This document shows positions 22,142 through 31,925 of a stretch of DNA of 64,000 nucleotides, piece after piece. Below the pieces are notes generated by a model. That model worked only from the letters and a program-made list of their open reading frames with translations, was not told where the DNA came from and ran no database searches. The position numbers and the translations under genes are program-made. The stretch is from Mesostigma viride (Eukaryota > Streptophyta > Mesostigmatophyceae > Mesostigmatales > Mesostigmataceae), in assembly GCA_009746045.1 (NCBI GenBank), contig RPFO01000213.1, positions 7,812,478 through 7,876,477 on the forward strand, in the 5' to 3' direction. Positions within the stretch are counted from its first letter, which is position 1; each line of letters opens with the position of its first letter.

Positions 22142-22502
22142 ATTAGTTAGTTAGTTTGGTTACCAAACCACCGTTGAACTAGCTGCGAAATTTAATAATT
22201 CTTTGTTTGAATTAACAGAGATTCTTTGTTTTTTACCGCAAAAGTGAAGCGCTTCAGTTGGGCAGTCAAAGAATATTTATTTACACTTTCTTTGTTTGTT
22301 TGGTAGCTATGATGAAAAACGACAGGGGAGTACGCTCAGGAATAATTATTTAATAATCTTTTGTTTTATTTATCGTTGCAGGTGGTCGACGCCGCGCCTC
22401 ATAATTATTTAGTAACTGAAAACTAACAATGGGAGGGGTGTAGTTTTCAACATCTATCAAGTTTATCAACCAACATTCCCGCGTTCCACCAGTGCCTCCA
22501 CA

Positions 22503-22659
22503 CTTTTTCCGGGTAAATGGGTATTTTTTATTAACCAATAAGAATATCGTTAGGTTACGAGGTACCACGTATCGACTCAGTGACCAGCTGGTTACCCACG
22601 GAGGGTAGTGTGATAGGTGAAAGGTTTAGAAAGGAGCATTATGTGACCAGAGGAGCCAA
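22503..22659 (-). mobile_element. Third LINE 3' end insertion in the hAT element
   Basis: This is an inverted copy of about 22010-22141, starting in the last codons of the frame. AGTGCCTCCACA is duplicated on both sides (22491-22502 and 22660-22671). Confidence 0.8.
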
Positions 22660-22821
22660 AGTGCCTCCACAGTCCTCAGTCCACAGAGCCAGGTACTTGG
22701 CCAGCTCGTGGCCGGCCTACGCCGGCTATTGGCCGGCCTACGCCGGCTACCGGCCAAGGGAAATTGTTGCCGGCGCGGCGCCGGCTGTGGAAAAAAGTCT
22801 AAACGAAGCGCTGAGCTAGAA

Positions 22822-23190
22822 CAGGGCTGCTAGAATGGCTTCTGGACCGCTTGAGTCTGACGGATTGCTGACAAGGTTTTAGGGGCAGCAGAGAGTACGA
22901 TATGACCGTTGAGGATTTTCTGAGCGGCTGAATACCTAGAATCTCCTAGAATAGAAGTGCTGGGTGACATTTTCCGTTCGATATCTTGGTAAACTCATTT
23001 GTAGTGCGGTCAAGGAGAGGGGTGCTGGCTGGTGCTGGTCAAGCTGGTCAAGGCTGGCCCGACGGAAGACCGGAATCATGATCGGGCCGTTGGAGACCCT
23101 GACATAACATGACAGTTCAGGACCCTCGCGCCGCGCCCGCCTTCCAAGGTCGATCTTCACAACACAGCGGCCGCTTCCCGTACGGCGCCC
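22822..23190. other. No recognised feature
   Basis: This is the spacer between the hAT target duplication and the 5' LTR of the Copia-like element. I see no domain or repeat. Confidence 0.4.
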
Positions 23191-23534
23191 GAGTTGAGTA
23201 ACTCTAGAGCCCTAGGATCTGGCTCTAAGTTCCCCATGTCCGTCCGCACGCCTTCCGCTAGCGTCCGCTAAGCCGCCGGCTATAATCCGGCGGTCCGATG
23301 CGGTCGACCGGTCTAAGGGCGGCGCCTAGGGCCGGCGCCACCTAGGCCCCAGTCCGGGGCCTTATCCGGGTCGGTACGGACAGCTAGCTTGTCCCACGGT
23401 TACGGCTAACCGGATAGGCTTTGCTGGCTAAGACATAAACCAGTGGTTGGCCAGCTCCGACAGCAGTTCTCTGTGTTCACCTTATCCCAAGCTCAACGTG
23501 ACCGACCGCCATAGCTGAGCCGGTCGGGCTTTAA
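23191..23534 (+). repeat. Copia-like 5' LTR
   Basis: The 344 bp are repeated at 29008-29355 with one substitution and two small indels. It contains GGCTATAATCC, a possible TATA box, and CG-rich palindromes around GGCGCCTAGGGCCGGCGCC. The gag ATG follows only 21 bp after the shared end, and no canonical tRNA-iMet primer site is visible between them. Confidence 0.85.
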
Positions 23535-23555
23535 CTTGTATTCATAAAAATCCCG

Positions 23556-25586
23556 ATGGCTTCCGGTACACGGAGCCGCACGGGCGAACACACAGATACG
23601 CCAAGTGGCGAGGCCGCAGGGTCCGTCCTGCCACGCTTTAGTGCGGACGAGGCCACGAGGTTGATGCAAACCCTCGTGGCGCAACCGGAACTGGCCAAGC
23701 AGTTCAAGCATCTGATGCTTGCTGCTGACGATGCACTGAATCGCGGCCCTCTCAAGCAAACGGAGGTGCCCGCTGATCTACCTGCCGACTATACGGCGGA
23801 CGACGCAGCAGATTTTCTAGCTGCTCTCAAGCGTCTGCGCGATGGACGCGCAGACAAAGATTCGGAGCTGATTGGCAAGTTCCGTGCAGTATTCTGCAGT
23901 ACAACAAAGCACCCAAACATTGCCAATCTAGTTCGCATTGCGGACGACAACAAACAAACCTGGGAAGTTTTTTACAACGGTCTAGATGCCCACTTGTCGC
24001 GGTCTAAGGAAGAGGCCGACGAGCAAGCCTTCAACGACTTCGAGGGCTATGCAGTTAATAAGGCAAATTTGCCCGGGGCTGCACGTGATTTCCAGGTCTT
24101 CGTGCACAAGCACAAGCTGCTAGATACTCTCAAGCCCATTTTCCTGTGCAATCGATTTCTCAAGAAATGCGACCTGTCGTCGGATGTGCATCTGACCATA
24201 GCGACGGAACTCAAAAAGAAGAGTGCCGTCAGTTTCGACGAGGGCATGCTGTATTTGATCTCATGCTTCAAGAGTGCGCAGTCCAAGCCGGCTGCCTCGG
24301 CTGCTCTGCCATCCCTGCGCAAGGTGGATGCCGGCGCGTCTTCTTCTTCAGGCGCAGAGGCTCCAATTACGCGGTCGGAGCTTACGGCCATCCTGAAAAA
24401 GGTCGTCGGCCACGGCAACAACGGGGGCCAGCGAGGGCGCAAGCGCGGGCATGGTGGCGACGCCAAGCAGGGTGATAATCCCCCGGCCAAGCGGCAGCAG
24501 GGGGCGTCTACTGACCGCAAGCAACGCTGTGAGCGCTGCTTCGGACGTCGCCATGTCCGGGATGACTGCCGAGTTCGCCCGGACCTGGAGCTCGAGGACA
24601 ACCTTTGCCGCAAGTGCCACGACGTTCTGCGTGGTCACAGCGTGGAGGCGTGCAAGGCCAAGCGCATCGTCGTCCACGGCACACGCGAGGAGTGGGCAGA
24701 GCGACGGGCAGCACGAAAGTCAGGTGAGAGCACGCTCGATACCCCTTCTTTTGCTCAATGCGTCACGCTGAACCGGGCCGTCGTAGAGCCTGACGTCGTT
24801 CCTAAAAGCAACGTGACTGCATCCTCTGTCTCATTCCGTGATGTGCTCACGCAATCCGTTGATGCTGCTCTGGCTCTGTCGCGCCAGGATCACGTGCTTC
24901 CTGAGCACGGGTCTACAATGCGTGACCTAAGCAATGTGGTGTCTTCTAGGTCGGGTGTGTACAACGCCGAGCGACCAAGCACTACTGCAGCACCCCAGCT
25001 AGATACTGGGGCGGTTGGGCCTATGAGGAATGTTGTGACAGTGCAAGAGAATGCTGGGCGGGCAGATGTTCTCGGTACACACCACCCTAGTGTGGATCTT
25101 CACATTGGCAAGGTGCTCACACGGGCGGCCTTTCGTGCAGCCTCTGAAGCTGCCCAGTTAGCCAATGTCACTACCCCAGTAGTCACCCCACCTGTTGAGA
25201 ATCCTGACAATGCCACTGCACCTCAGGCTGTCACCCTGAAACTGTTAGCATACCAGATGCACCGTGCATACGGGCATGAGGCCCAAGCCGAGGTAGAGGG
25301 GGCACACATGTTGGGGGCACCTTTATACAACGAGCTGAAGAATGTGCGTGCTCAGTGTCCTGCCTGCATCAAGATCAGGAAGAAGTCGCGTAGGCGGCAT
25401 GCCAAGACTCCACCCTTGGAGCGAGGGTACCTTGTGGGGGATGTCATGCACATGGAAGGGGGGGACACCTATTTCATAGTCAAGGATAGGTTCAGCAAGG
25501 CCACCTACATTGAGCCGCTGCCCACATGTTTGAGGCTGACCTGCACAGGGCTATCAAGATCAGCCTGGCTTTCTTTCATCCCGTAG
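23556..25586 (+). CDS. Gag and N-terminal integrase polyprotein
   Basis: The frame starts at the first ATG after the LTR. Residues 1-250 are Gag-like and helical. Two zinc knuckles follow near residues 324-366: CERCFGRRHVRDDC (C-x2-C-x4-H-x4-C) and CRKCHDVLRGHSVEAC. No protease motif is seen between Gag and integrase. The HHCC region (QMHRAYGH, then CPACIKIRKKSRRRH) lies near 560-620. It is followed by the integrase core start GDVMHMEGG and FIVKDRFSKATYIEPLPT. In the core, the first catalytic Asp position reads Glu (HME). A frame change near 25520-25530 leads into the next frame. Confidence 0.85.
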   Translation: MASGTRSRTGEHTDTPSGEAAGSVLPRFSADEATRLMQTLVAQPELAKQFKHLMLAADDALNRGPLKQTEVPADLPADYTADDAADFLAALKRLRDGRADKDSELIGKFRAVFCSTTKHPNIANLVRIADDNKQTWEVFYNGLDAHLSRSKEEADEQAFNDFEGYAVNKANLPGAARDFQVFVHKHKLLDTLKPIFLCNRFLKKCDLSSDVHLTIATELKKKSAVSFDEGMLYLISCFKSAQSKPAASAALPSLRKVDAGASSSSGAEAPITRSELTAILKKVVGHGNNGGQRGRKRGHGGDAKQGDNPPAKRQQGASTDRKQRCERCFGRRHVRDDCRVRPDLELEDNLCRKCHDVLRGHSVEACKAKRIVVHGTREEWAERRAARKSGESTLDTPSFAQCVTLNRAVVEPDVVPKSNVTASSVSFRDVLTQSVDAALALSRQDHVLPEHGSTMRDLSNVVSSRSGVYNAERPSTTAAPQLDTGAVGPMRNVVTVQENAGRADVLGTHHPSVDLHIGKVLTRAAFRAASEAAQLANVTTPVVTPPVENPDNATAPQAVTLKLLAYQMHRAYGHEAQAEVEGAHMLGAPLYNELKNVRAQCPACIKIRKKSRRRHAKTPPLERGYLVGDVMHMEGGDTYFIVKDRFSKATYIEPLPTCLRLTCTGLSRSAWLSFIP

Positions 25587-26338
25587 TGGAGCTCATGCTA
25601 GACCAGCAGTTCCGCTGTGTGCAAGGTTTGCCGGGGATGGAGGCCGTGGTCATCGTGGGGCGTGAGGATCACGGCAATATGGGCATGATAGATCGCACTG
25701 TAAGCTATGTCAAGACTGTGGCAGCCAAGCGACAGGATAACCCACATGGCAAATCCTACGCGGTCAAGACGGCGTGGTGCAAGGAGCTCATGCATGTGTG
25801 CAACCATAGGCACGTGCTTGATGTCAAGGGCTTTGGGCTAGTCACGCCTCGGGGGCTGTCAGCGGGCACCTACTCACCCGAGGTAGTAGAGGCATACCAA
25901 CAGCATCTACAGGATACCGCCGCCAAGCTGCGGCTCAAGGATGCCACGCTGCCTGATTTGTCTAGCGCTTTTGAGGTCGGGCAGTTGGTCATGTTCCACA
26001 AGGAGAGCTCGCCCAGCGGCAAACGGGGCACCATGCAGGGGCCTGGGGCCATCACAAAGTTAGACTGGCCGCTGCGGGTCATAGACATAGAGTGGAATGA
26101 TCGGGTGTATAGGGTACCATGGGCATCGGTGGCAGGCTATAAGCAAGGGGATAGCATGGAGAGTGAGCTGGCAGCCAACAGGGCACTGGGGTGGGTAGTG
26201 AAGGATAATGCGCCTGTCGTAGCATCTGAGGTGGTACCCCACGGGTCGCTCCCAGGGGCAGACACAGCTACACCCCCCCCTCCCCTGGGCCCCAATATGA
26301 CCCCGTGGATGGGTGGGATGAGGATGGGGTGGGTTTGA
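25526..26338 (+). CDS. Integrase C-terminal part
   Basis: This continues the integrase after a frame change: VVELMLDQQF supplies the second catalytic Asp, and VGREDHGNMGMIDRTVSYV lies where Copia integrases have the NGVAER-type Glu, here replaced by Asp. A basic region and a compact beta-rich tail (FEVGQLVMFHKE, RVYRVPWASVAGYKQGD) resemble the DNA-binding C-terminal domain of integrases. A Pro-rich end with a run of C at about 26273-26280 precedes the next frame change. Either -1/+1 frameshifting or a sequence indel would join it to the RT frame. Confidence 0.75.
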   Translation: MFEADLHRAIKISLAFFHPVVELMLDQQFRCVQGLPGMEAVVIVGREDHGNMGMIDRTVSYVKTVAAKRQDNPHGKSYAVKTAWCKELMHVCNHRHVLDVKGFGLVTPRGLSAGTYSPEVVEAYQQHLQDTAAKLRLKDATLPDLSSAFEVGQLVMFHKESSPSGKRGTMQGPGAITKLDWPLRVIDIEWNDRVYRVPWASVAGYKQGDSMESELAANRALGWVVKDNAPVVASEVVPHGSLPGADTATPPPPLGPNMTPWMGGMRMGWV

Positions 26339-28623
26339 CGGGACCTAGTGCACGTAGTGACTCACCTCCTGTGCTAGCCACGGATAATGTGGGAGGCCCG
26401 CCTAGCGTGGCCTCGCCGGAGGGTCAGGGTCCTGCCCATGCGCCTCGCCCACCTAGGGACCTGGCTTCAACGGTCACGGCCTTGTGGCGTGCTCAGGCGC
26501 TTAAAGCGAAAGCTGCATCAGGGGTGGCTCAGGTCAAAACTCTCTCACAGGGGGTCAGGCCGGTTAAGTCAGCCTTGTTTCCTACGTGTAGACCGTGGCA
26601 GCTGGTGGCTGTGGACACGCAAGCATCCGTGTCTATTATCTCTCGTCGGGCAGCCACCCTGTATCCAGTGCTAGAGTCGCCGTACAAATCGGTGACCGAC
26701 TTTGCAGGCACTTCGGCATATCAAGTTACCGGGATGGTGGTGCTGCCGGTGTTGGGCATTGACACGCCGTTTCACGTCGTGGATGGCTACGAGGATGTGG
26801 CCTTGCTGGGCGAACCTTTCGTATCATACCCGGGGTTCTCAGTGTCCGCTGACTTGCTGTCAGTCGCGGGGGTGGGCAGCATCCCGCTTCGCGAGTACCA
26901 CGCTCCATTGGGGGTGGTGGTCGGGCAGCCCGGCGTCGTGCGGCGCTTACCGATGGCGGCGTTTTCCACACCGCCGCTCGTCCAGTCCATCATTCAGCCT
27001 CAGGATTGGCACCCGCGCAGCTTCGGCCTCCACTCACACTCACTGGCGGCGGATAGCCCTGTGACGTGGGAGCAACTTGTCCTGGACTGTCAAGATCCTC
27101 TCAAGTTTGCTTTGTGGCGCGACGCGTTCATTCGAGCCAAGGAGCAGTGGCGAGAGCGCGAGGTCTACCGAGGATTGGAGAGTGTGCCAGCCGGGGCCAC
27201 GCGGTTGCGGTTGAAGTTCGTGCTCACCTACAAGCCGGACGAGACCAACTCTTCGGTGGTGTTCCGGGTAAGGCCCGTGGTCACGGAGACGAAGGGGTCC
27301 TCCCCGCTGGACGCCAAGGATCTTTATACCCCTGGGCTCAACCATGTTTCGCATCGGCTACTGACGGTCATCTACTTGGGCAAGCGGAACGCGGGCAAGG
27401 ACTACGGGATGTGGTGCGGTGACTTTCAGCGGGCATTCCTCCACAGCGACGCTGGGGTCGCGCAGCAAACATGGCAAGGCACCCGCTACGTGGTGAAGGT
27501 CCCGGTGGTCTGGCAGGATGGCACCATTGGCAGCGAGTATATCGAGCTGTTGACAGGGGTGGAGGGGCTGCAGAGCTCTCCCATCATCTTCCGCATTTCC
27601 GCGGAGGAGGTCTTGCAGAGCTTAGGGGCCACGTACCATCGCGCGGATCCTAACTTCTTTGTGGTCCCCACCGGCGTCCCTGGCGAGCCAGCCCTCTTCG
27701 TGTGGCATGGCGATGACTTCAAGCTGGTGGCACCTCGCACCTTTGCTACCCAGTTTCTTGCTGCAGTGGCGGCTAAGTTTCCCCTGGGCAGGGCGGTGGA
27801 TCATGAGGAGGGTAAACCCGTGGTGTTTTGCGGCGTGCAGTCTACGTTGCAGCGGGATTCGCGTTCTGGCGAATGGGTCATGCACATGCAGGATAGCCGC
27901 AACTATGTGGTTGACCTGCTGGCCGACCTCCCGTCCCCGCTGTTGGCAACCCATGGGCCCTCGGTTAAGGGCAAGCTCGGGTGGTTGGCGGACACGGTGG
28001 CACCTGATTTGGCAGTGCTCGCTCGCCTGCCCGATGATGTGCTGGAAGGACTAGGGTCCATTCATGTTCGGCGGCAGCTGGCCATGACGCCCGGCATTGT
28101 GCTTCGTGGGCTCGATTGCTCACAGCCGGTGCACCTCGAGATAGTGACGGATGCTAATCTAGAGACGCGCACAGTCAGCCAAGTGCGGGCCCGCATGGGG
28201 GCACTGTTCTTTATCAGCAATGAGGGACAGCCTGGCATGTTGTTAGATTGGTACTCGCGCTTGCACAGCCGCATTGCCACTAGCCCCAACACGGCTGAAT
28301 GCCGGGGCATTGTTTCAGCTATCTCACATGGCATGTGGCTGCGGTACTTGCTGGGTTGGGTATTTGGCTCGTGTGGGTTCACTCTTCACTGGACTAGCAC
28401 GGTGCACACTGACTCACAAAGTTGTTTGGCCTTCCTTGACAATCCCTATGCGCGGTCACAGGACGTTGATTACCTCGTACTCGCTGAGGCGGCCTCCTGC
28501 GTCACGCGTCTCCAGCACATCGCGGATGAACTCAATCCCGCGGATGCACTCACCAAGGAGGCGCGGGAGGCTGCCCCGCAGTACGCAGTGTTGCGCAAGC
28601 GCATGACGATGCAACACCCGTGA
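26305..28623 (+). CDS. Protease-like, reverse transcriptase and RNase H polyprotein
   Basis: Near residues 100-180 an aspartic protease-like domain is visible: WQLVAVDTQASVSIISRRA (DTGA read as DTQA), a flap-like FAGTSAYQVTG, and EDVALLGEPFV. RT covers about 290-490, with KFVLTYKP, WCGDFQRAFLHSD (motif A), TGVEGLQSSPIIF (motif B) and FVWHGDDFKLV (YVDD read as WHGDD). RNase H covers about 600-750, with EIVTDANLE, HSRIATSPNTAECRGI, TVHTDSQSCLAFLDNP and HIADELNPADALTKEA. This copy is uninterrupted. Protease placed after integrase is not the usual Copia order. Confidence 0.9.
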   Translation: MDGWDEDGVGLTGPSARSDSPPVLATDNVGGPPSVASPEGQGPAHAPRPPRDLASTVTALWRAQALKAKAASGVAQVKTLSQGVRPVKSALFPTCRPWQLVAVDTQASVSIISRRAATLYPVLESPYKSVTDFAGTSAYQVTGMVVLPVLGIDTPFHVVDGYEDVALLGEPFVSYPGFSVSADLLSVAGVGSIPLREYHAPLGVVVGQPGVVRRLPMAAFSTPPLVQSIIQPQDWHPRSFGLHSHSLAADSPVTWEQLVLDCQDPLKFALWRDAFIRAKEQWREREVYRGLESVPAGATRLRLKFVLTYKPDETNSSVVFRVRPVVTETKGSSPLDAKDLYTPGLNHVSHRLLTVIYLGKRNAGKDYGMWCGDFQRAFLHSDAGVAQQTWQGTRYVVKVPVVWQDGTIGSEYIELLTGVEGLQSSPIIFRISAEEVLQSLGATYHRADPNFFVVPTGVPGEPALFVWHGDDFKLVAPRTFATQFLAAVAAKFPLGRAVDHEEGKPVVFCGVQSTLQRDSRSGEWVMHMQDSRNYVVDLLADLPSPLLATHGPSVKGKLGWLADTVAPDLAVLARLPDDVLEGLGSIHVRRQLAMTPGIVLRGLDCSQPVHLEIVTDANLETRTVSQVRARMGALFFISNEGQPGMLLDWYSRLHSRIATSPNTAECRGIVSAISHGMWLRYLLGWVFGSCGFTLHWTSTVHTDSQSCLAFLDNPYARSQDVDYLVLAEAASCVTRLQHIADELNPADALTKEAREAAPQYAVLRKRMTMQHP

Positions 28624-29007
28624 GCCACACAGGGTTACGGCTCGGGCGCTTTATGAATACAGCCATAACTCACCCTGTGTTGCTAGCATTCACGAATATC
28701 ATGGTGGTAGTTTTTTTTGCTTGTCCTGACCATACCCTAGCCACGTTGGACGGTGCCTTGGGCCCGTCGGCGGGTCACTGGTCCTAATAAATGGGTCACC
28801 TTTTGTCTGGTGGCATAGTTGTTTTTTTCTCGATACTTATTACATCACTATTCATGTGTGATCACAAGGGCGCGGGTCGATACCGTGGTGATTTTGACGG
28901 CCTTGAGGCCCCCTTGAGTTCCCTACCTTAGAGGGTTTTGTATGGTCTGCATTTGATGTAATTATTTTGAAATTTGATCATTAATCAAAGAACAAAAGAG
29001 TATGTCG
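28624..29007 (+). other. Copia-like 3' non-coding region
   Basis: The stop codon is followed by an untranslated region with AATAAATGGGTC near 28786, a possible polyadenylation signal. A purine-rich tract lies directly before the 3' LTR. Confidence 0.5.
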
Positions 29008-29355
29008 GAGTTGAGTATAACTCTAGAGCCCTAGGATCTGGCTCTAAGTTCCCCATGTCCGTCCGCACGCCTTCCGCTAGCGTCCGCTAAGCCGCCGGCT
29101 ATAATCCGGCGGTCCGATGCGGTCGACCGGTCTAAGGGCGGCGCCTAGGGCCGGCGCCACCTAGGCCCCAGTCCGGGGCCTTATCCGGGTCGGTACGGAC
29201 AGCTAGCTTGTCCCACGGTTACGGCTAACCGGATAGGCTTTGCTGGCTAAGACATAAACCAGTGGTTGGCCAGCTCCGACAGCAGTTCTCTGTGTTCACC
29301 TTATCCCAAGCTCAACGTGACCGACCGCCATAGCTCAGCCGGTCGGGGGCTTTAA
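29008..29355 (+). repeat. Copia-like 3' LTR
   Basis: It matches 23191-23534, except for an extra TA near the start, one C/G change and two extra G near the end. Upstream sequence reads TATGTCG, so the true edge may lie a few bases earlier. Confidence 0.85.
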
Positions 29356-29359
29356 TTAA

Positions 29360-31449
29360 CCCTTAAACTGTACTGAGTCCGTTTTCGTGGCGCCAGTTGA
29401 ACTCGCGCCACTCTAACGGACTGAGTTTGTGGCAGAACCAGGCGCCGCGCCAATAATAATTTAACGGTCAAACCTGGGGGGATCGAAAGATCTAGACGTT
29501 AGCTATGCCTGGCGCTATTCAGACCGTATTTTGGACACCTGGCCAGGGAGATATGCATGAGCAAAGTTAGGGGGGTACCATGGTCCAACGGGACCGACGT
29601 GCATGAAAAATATTGACGCGCACGGCTATGGCGGTGCACGCAACTGACTGGTACGAGAGAATGGCTTGACATAAAGGACTCAAATTTTGTAGGCATGATT
29701 TTCAAGTCCTAAAAACGTTTTGTCCCCAGCCATGGAACGTTTGAAGATGCGTAGATGGGTCATCGGGGTGCTGGTCGGCGCAGCAAATCATGTCAGCGGC
29801 CAGGCGGTGACAGTGCGAGTGCTGCATGTTGCTAGGCGGAAATTTTCGAGGTATTTGCGCATGGATAAACCTTTGACGTTGTTCCCAACCAGATTTGCTA
29901 GAATTGGCAGCCAGGAAAGGCTCGAGGCTACGTCCATGAATCGGGCGTGCTGGCTCCCGCAGGAAAGGTAATCTGCTGTTCCGACCTGGTACGTTCTAGC
30001 CTCCTAGCGTGTTCCGTTAACCGTATATGGTTGTATTATCGTTTATAACTAATATCAGGGTTATAATCGAGGGCTTGTGATTGTCATTTTGTTGTTTTGC
30101 TCCCTCTACGCATCGGCTTGTCATAGTTGTGGAATACCATCAGGTCAAGCAGATTTTGGACCATGTTTGGTCGCTGTTAGCTGAGGCTGCAACGGAAATA
30201 GCGTGATAACGGTTGGTATTGGTTAGTAATATGGTAAAGGTGATTACCCAATGCTTTTCCTGGCTCAAACAGCCCGAGACAAGTTCTTTTCTGACCAGTT
30301 TTAGGCATGGCTTCTTGTTTTGCTGGCCAACGCCCACCTTCTGATTTTGCATCCATTGCATGTGACAAACATGGAGATACCCAATACCTGTTTGCATGGA
30401 AGCATTACCAACTTGTTCATTTTGTTTTCTTTATTGTTGCAAAGAACGTGGAGGTGTTTTGTCATTCATCGGGTGGGTTAGTGATGTAGCTCCTTGCCAC
30501 CCCTTTGACGCGCGCTTGAGGCCTTGATTAATGAGCCTTTCACCTATTTTTTAGCATGGTCTTGTGTCTTATATGCTGGCTTATCTCAGCTTCCACGCTA
30601 GGCCAGTGGCTGGCCTCGACGACGACGACGCCCGCCGCCAGCGTGCCATGCAGCCCTTGTCAGCCCGCAGCCCGGCTGGCCGCGCATGGGCTGAGGCCAA
30701 TGGCCGCACGACCCGCACGTTGGCAGCTGGCACCCAGCTGACAGGGCCTTGTAGGAGGCAGGATCGATCTGCGCACCCAGAGGCGCAATCCGTAGTTTGG
30801 CACATAGCCAGGTAGCCCAATTGACAGTTAGCTACACCCTTGGCTAGTCTTGCGCTATGTATACCGCACGCGCGCTAGTGCCATTTTGGCCCCTTGCGGC
30901 ATGTTGGCATGTGTTATATGTCATGGTCTCTTGTTTTATCACCTGCCGGTATGGTGCATGATGCCCAATTGGGCATCCCTTGTTGTTTCATGCCAATTGG
31001 AATAAAGTTTTGTGTTGTTATGCTACCATTTATACCCCTGCCAGCTGGCACCGTTATAACGGTGCCAGCTGGCTTTGGCCATTTTGTAGCTAGCGTCCAC
31101 AGTTTTGTGACATTTCATGTTGTGAATGCATTGATGGCATGTCTATGATTATAATAACCTGCCTTTAAAAGGCCAGGGCCAACTGATTTGTGTAAATGGT
31201 CGATAATGCATTATATATTTATATGTCTCCAACCCCATGTGCACTGTACCCCCCTGAGGGGGGTGCTTTTTTTAGCAGGTGTAGGGCATGGATATGTGAC
31301 CAACCAAATTTCCCAAACATTATTTGATATAAAAGCATGCTTGGTTCCAAGGGTGGGCCAGAAAATGTTATTCGGCTAGTTACTCTCAGGCGCACAAAGA
31401 TACCCAAACTCAGTCCGTTCTCGTGGTTCGAGTTTTGACAGTTGAAGGG
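29360..31449. mobile_element. piggyBac-like TTAA element, 2.1 kb
   Basis: The ends CCCTTAAACTGT and, read inward from the right, CCCTTCAACTGT differ at one base. TTAA flanks both (29356-29359 and 31450-31453). TTAA followed by CCCT is the signature of piggyBac ends. Inside each end lies the motif AACGGACTGAGTTTG or its complement, similar to the GGACTGAGTT palindrome in the element at 4541-6258. No transposase is recognisable in the interior frames. Confidence 0.75.
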
Positions 31450-31453
31450 TTAA

Positions 31454-31925
31454 CTGCCCGTGCTGCATGGCCATTGCCCACCGGCCGGCAAGCGCTTCAA
31501 GCAAAGGCTCCCGCCGCCCAGCCGCCGGCGTGGGGTAGCGCGCGGCAGGGCCAGACACGTGGGTGCAGTATCAATTACATCAAATAATTGAAATAGCTAA
31601 GTTGGGCTGAGGCCAGAAGCTAGGTCGGTAGTGGGCACCTCACTAGTGACTAGTCAACTGACTGAATGATGCCGGTACCTAGCTTGTGAATGACTGAACT
31701 GATGCCGTGTCTCACCGGTCGGTAAATTGGCAGGCTCCAGCCGGCCGAGCTACTGACCGGCGGGCCCCGATTCTCCAACCGCCGCCGGCTCAAGTTTTTG
31801 GTCGGCCTGTGCCGGCTGTTCGGCAGTTTGTCTCATGGATACTAAGAGCGCCATGGCCGCCAGCCACTTTCAGCCATAGTTCGGTTAAGCGGCGGGAGTT
31901 CAACTACGCCGGAAGACCAATTTAG
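31454..31925. other. No recognised gene
   Basis: This is CCGGC-rich non-coding DNA with short chance frames. No repeat family was matched. Confidence 0.4.

Larger units (their letters stand above)
20526..22813. mobile_element. hAT-type non-autonomous transposon, 2.3 kb
   Basis: The inverted ends CAGCGCTTCGTTTA (20526-20539) and TAAACGAAGCGCTG (22800-22813) are perfect over 14 bp. AGCTAGAA flanks both sides (20518-20525 and 22814-22821) as an 8-bp target-site duplication. An 8-bp duplication with ends starting CAG is typical of hAT elements. Clusters of GGATCCGGC and GCCGGC repeats lie just inside each end. There is no hAT transposase; the interior is largely three later LINE insertions. Confidence 0.85.
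23191..29355 (+). mobile_element. Copia-like LTR retrotransposon, 6.2 kb
   Basis: LTRs flank three overlapping frames in the order Gag, integrase, protease, RT, RNase H. Integrase before RT places it with Ty1/Copia-type elements. The two LTRs are almost identical, so insertion is recent on the scale of this locus. No convincing target-site duplication is seen; the right edge lies against a TTAA element at 29356. A purine-rich run (AAAGAACAAAAGAG, to 29000) precedes the 3' LTR as a possible polypurine tract. Confidence 0.85.
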
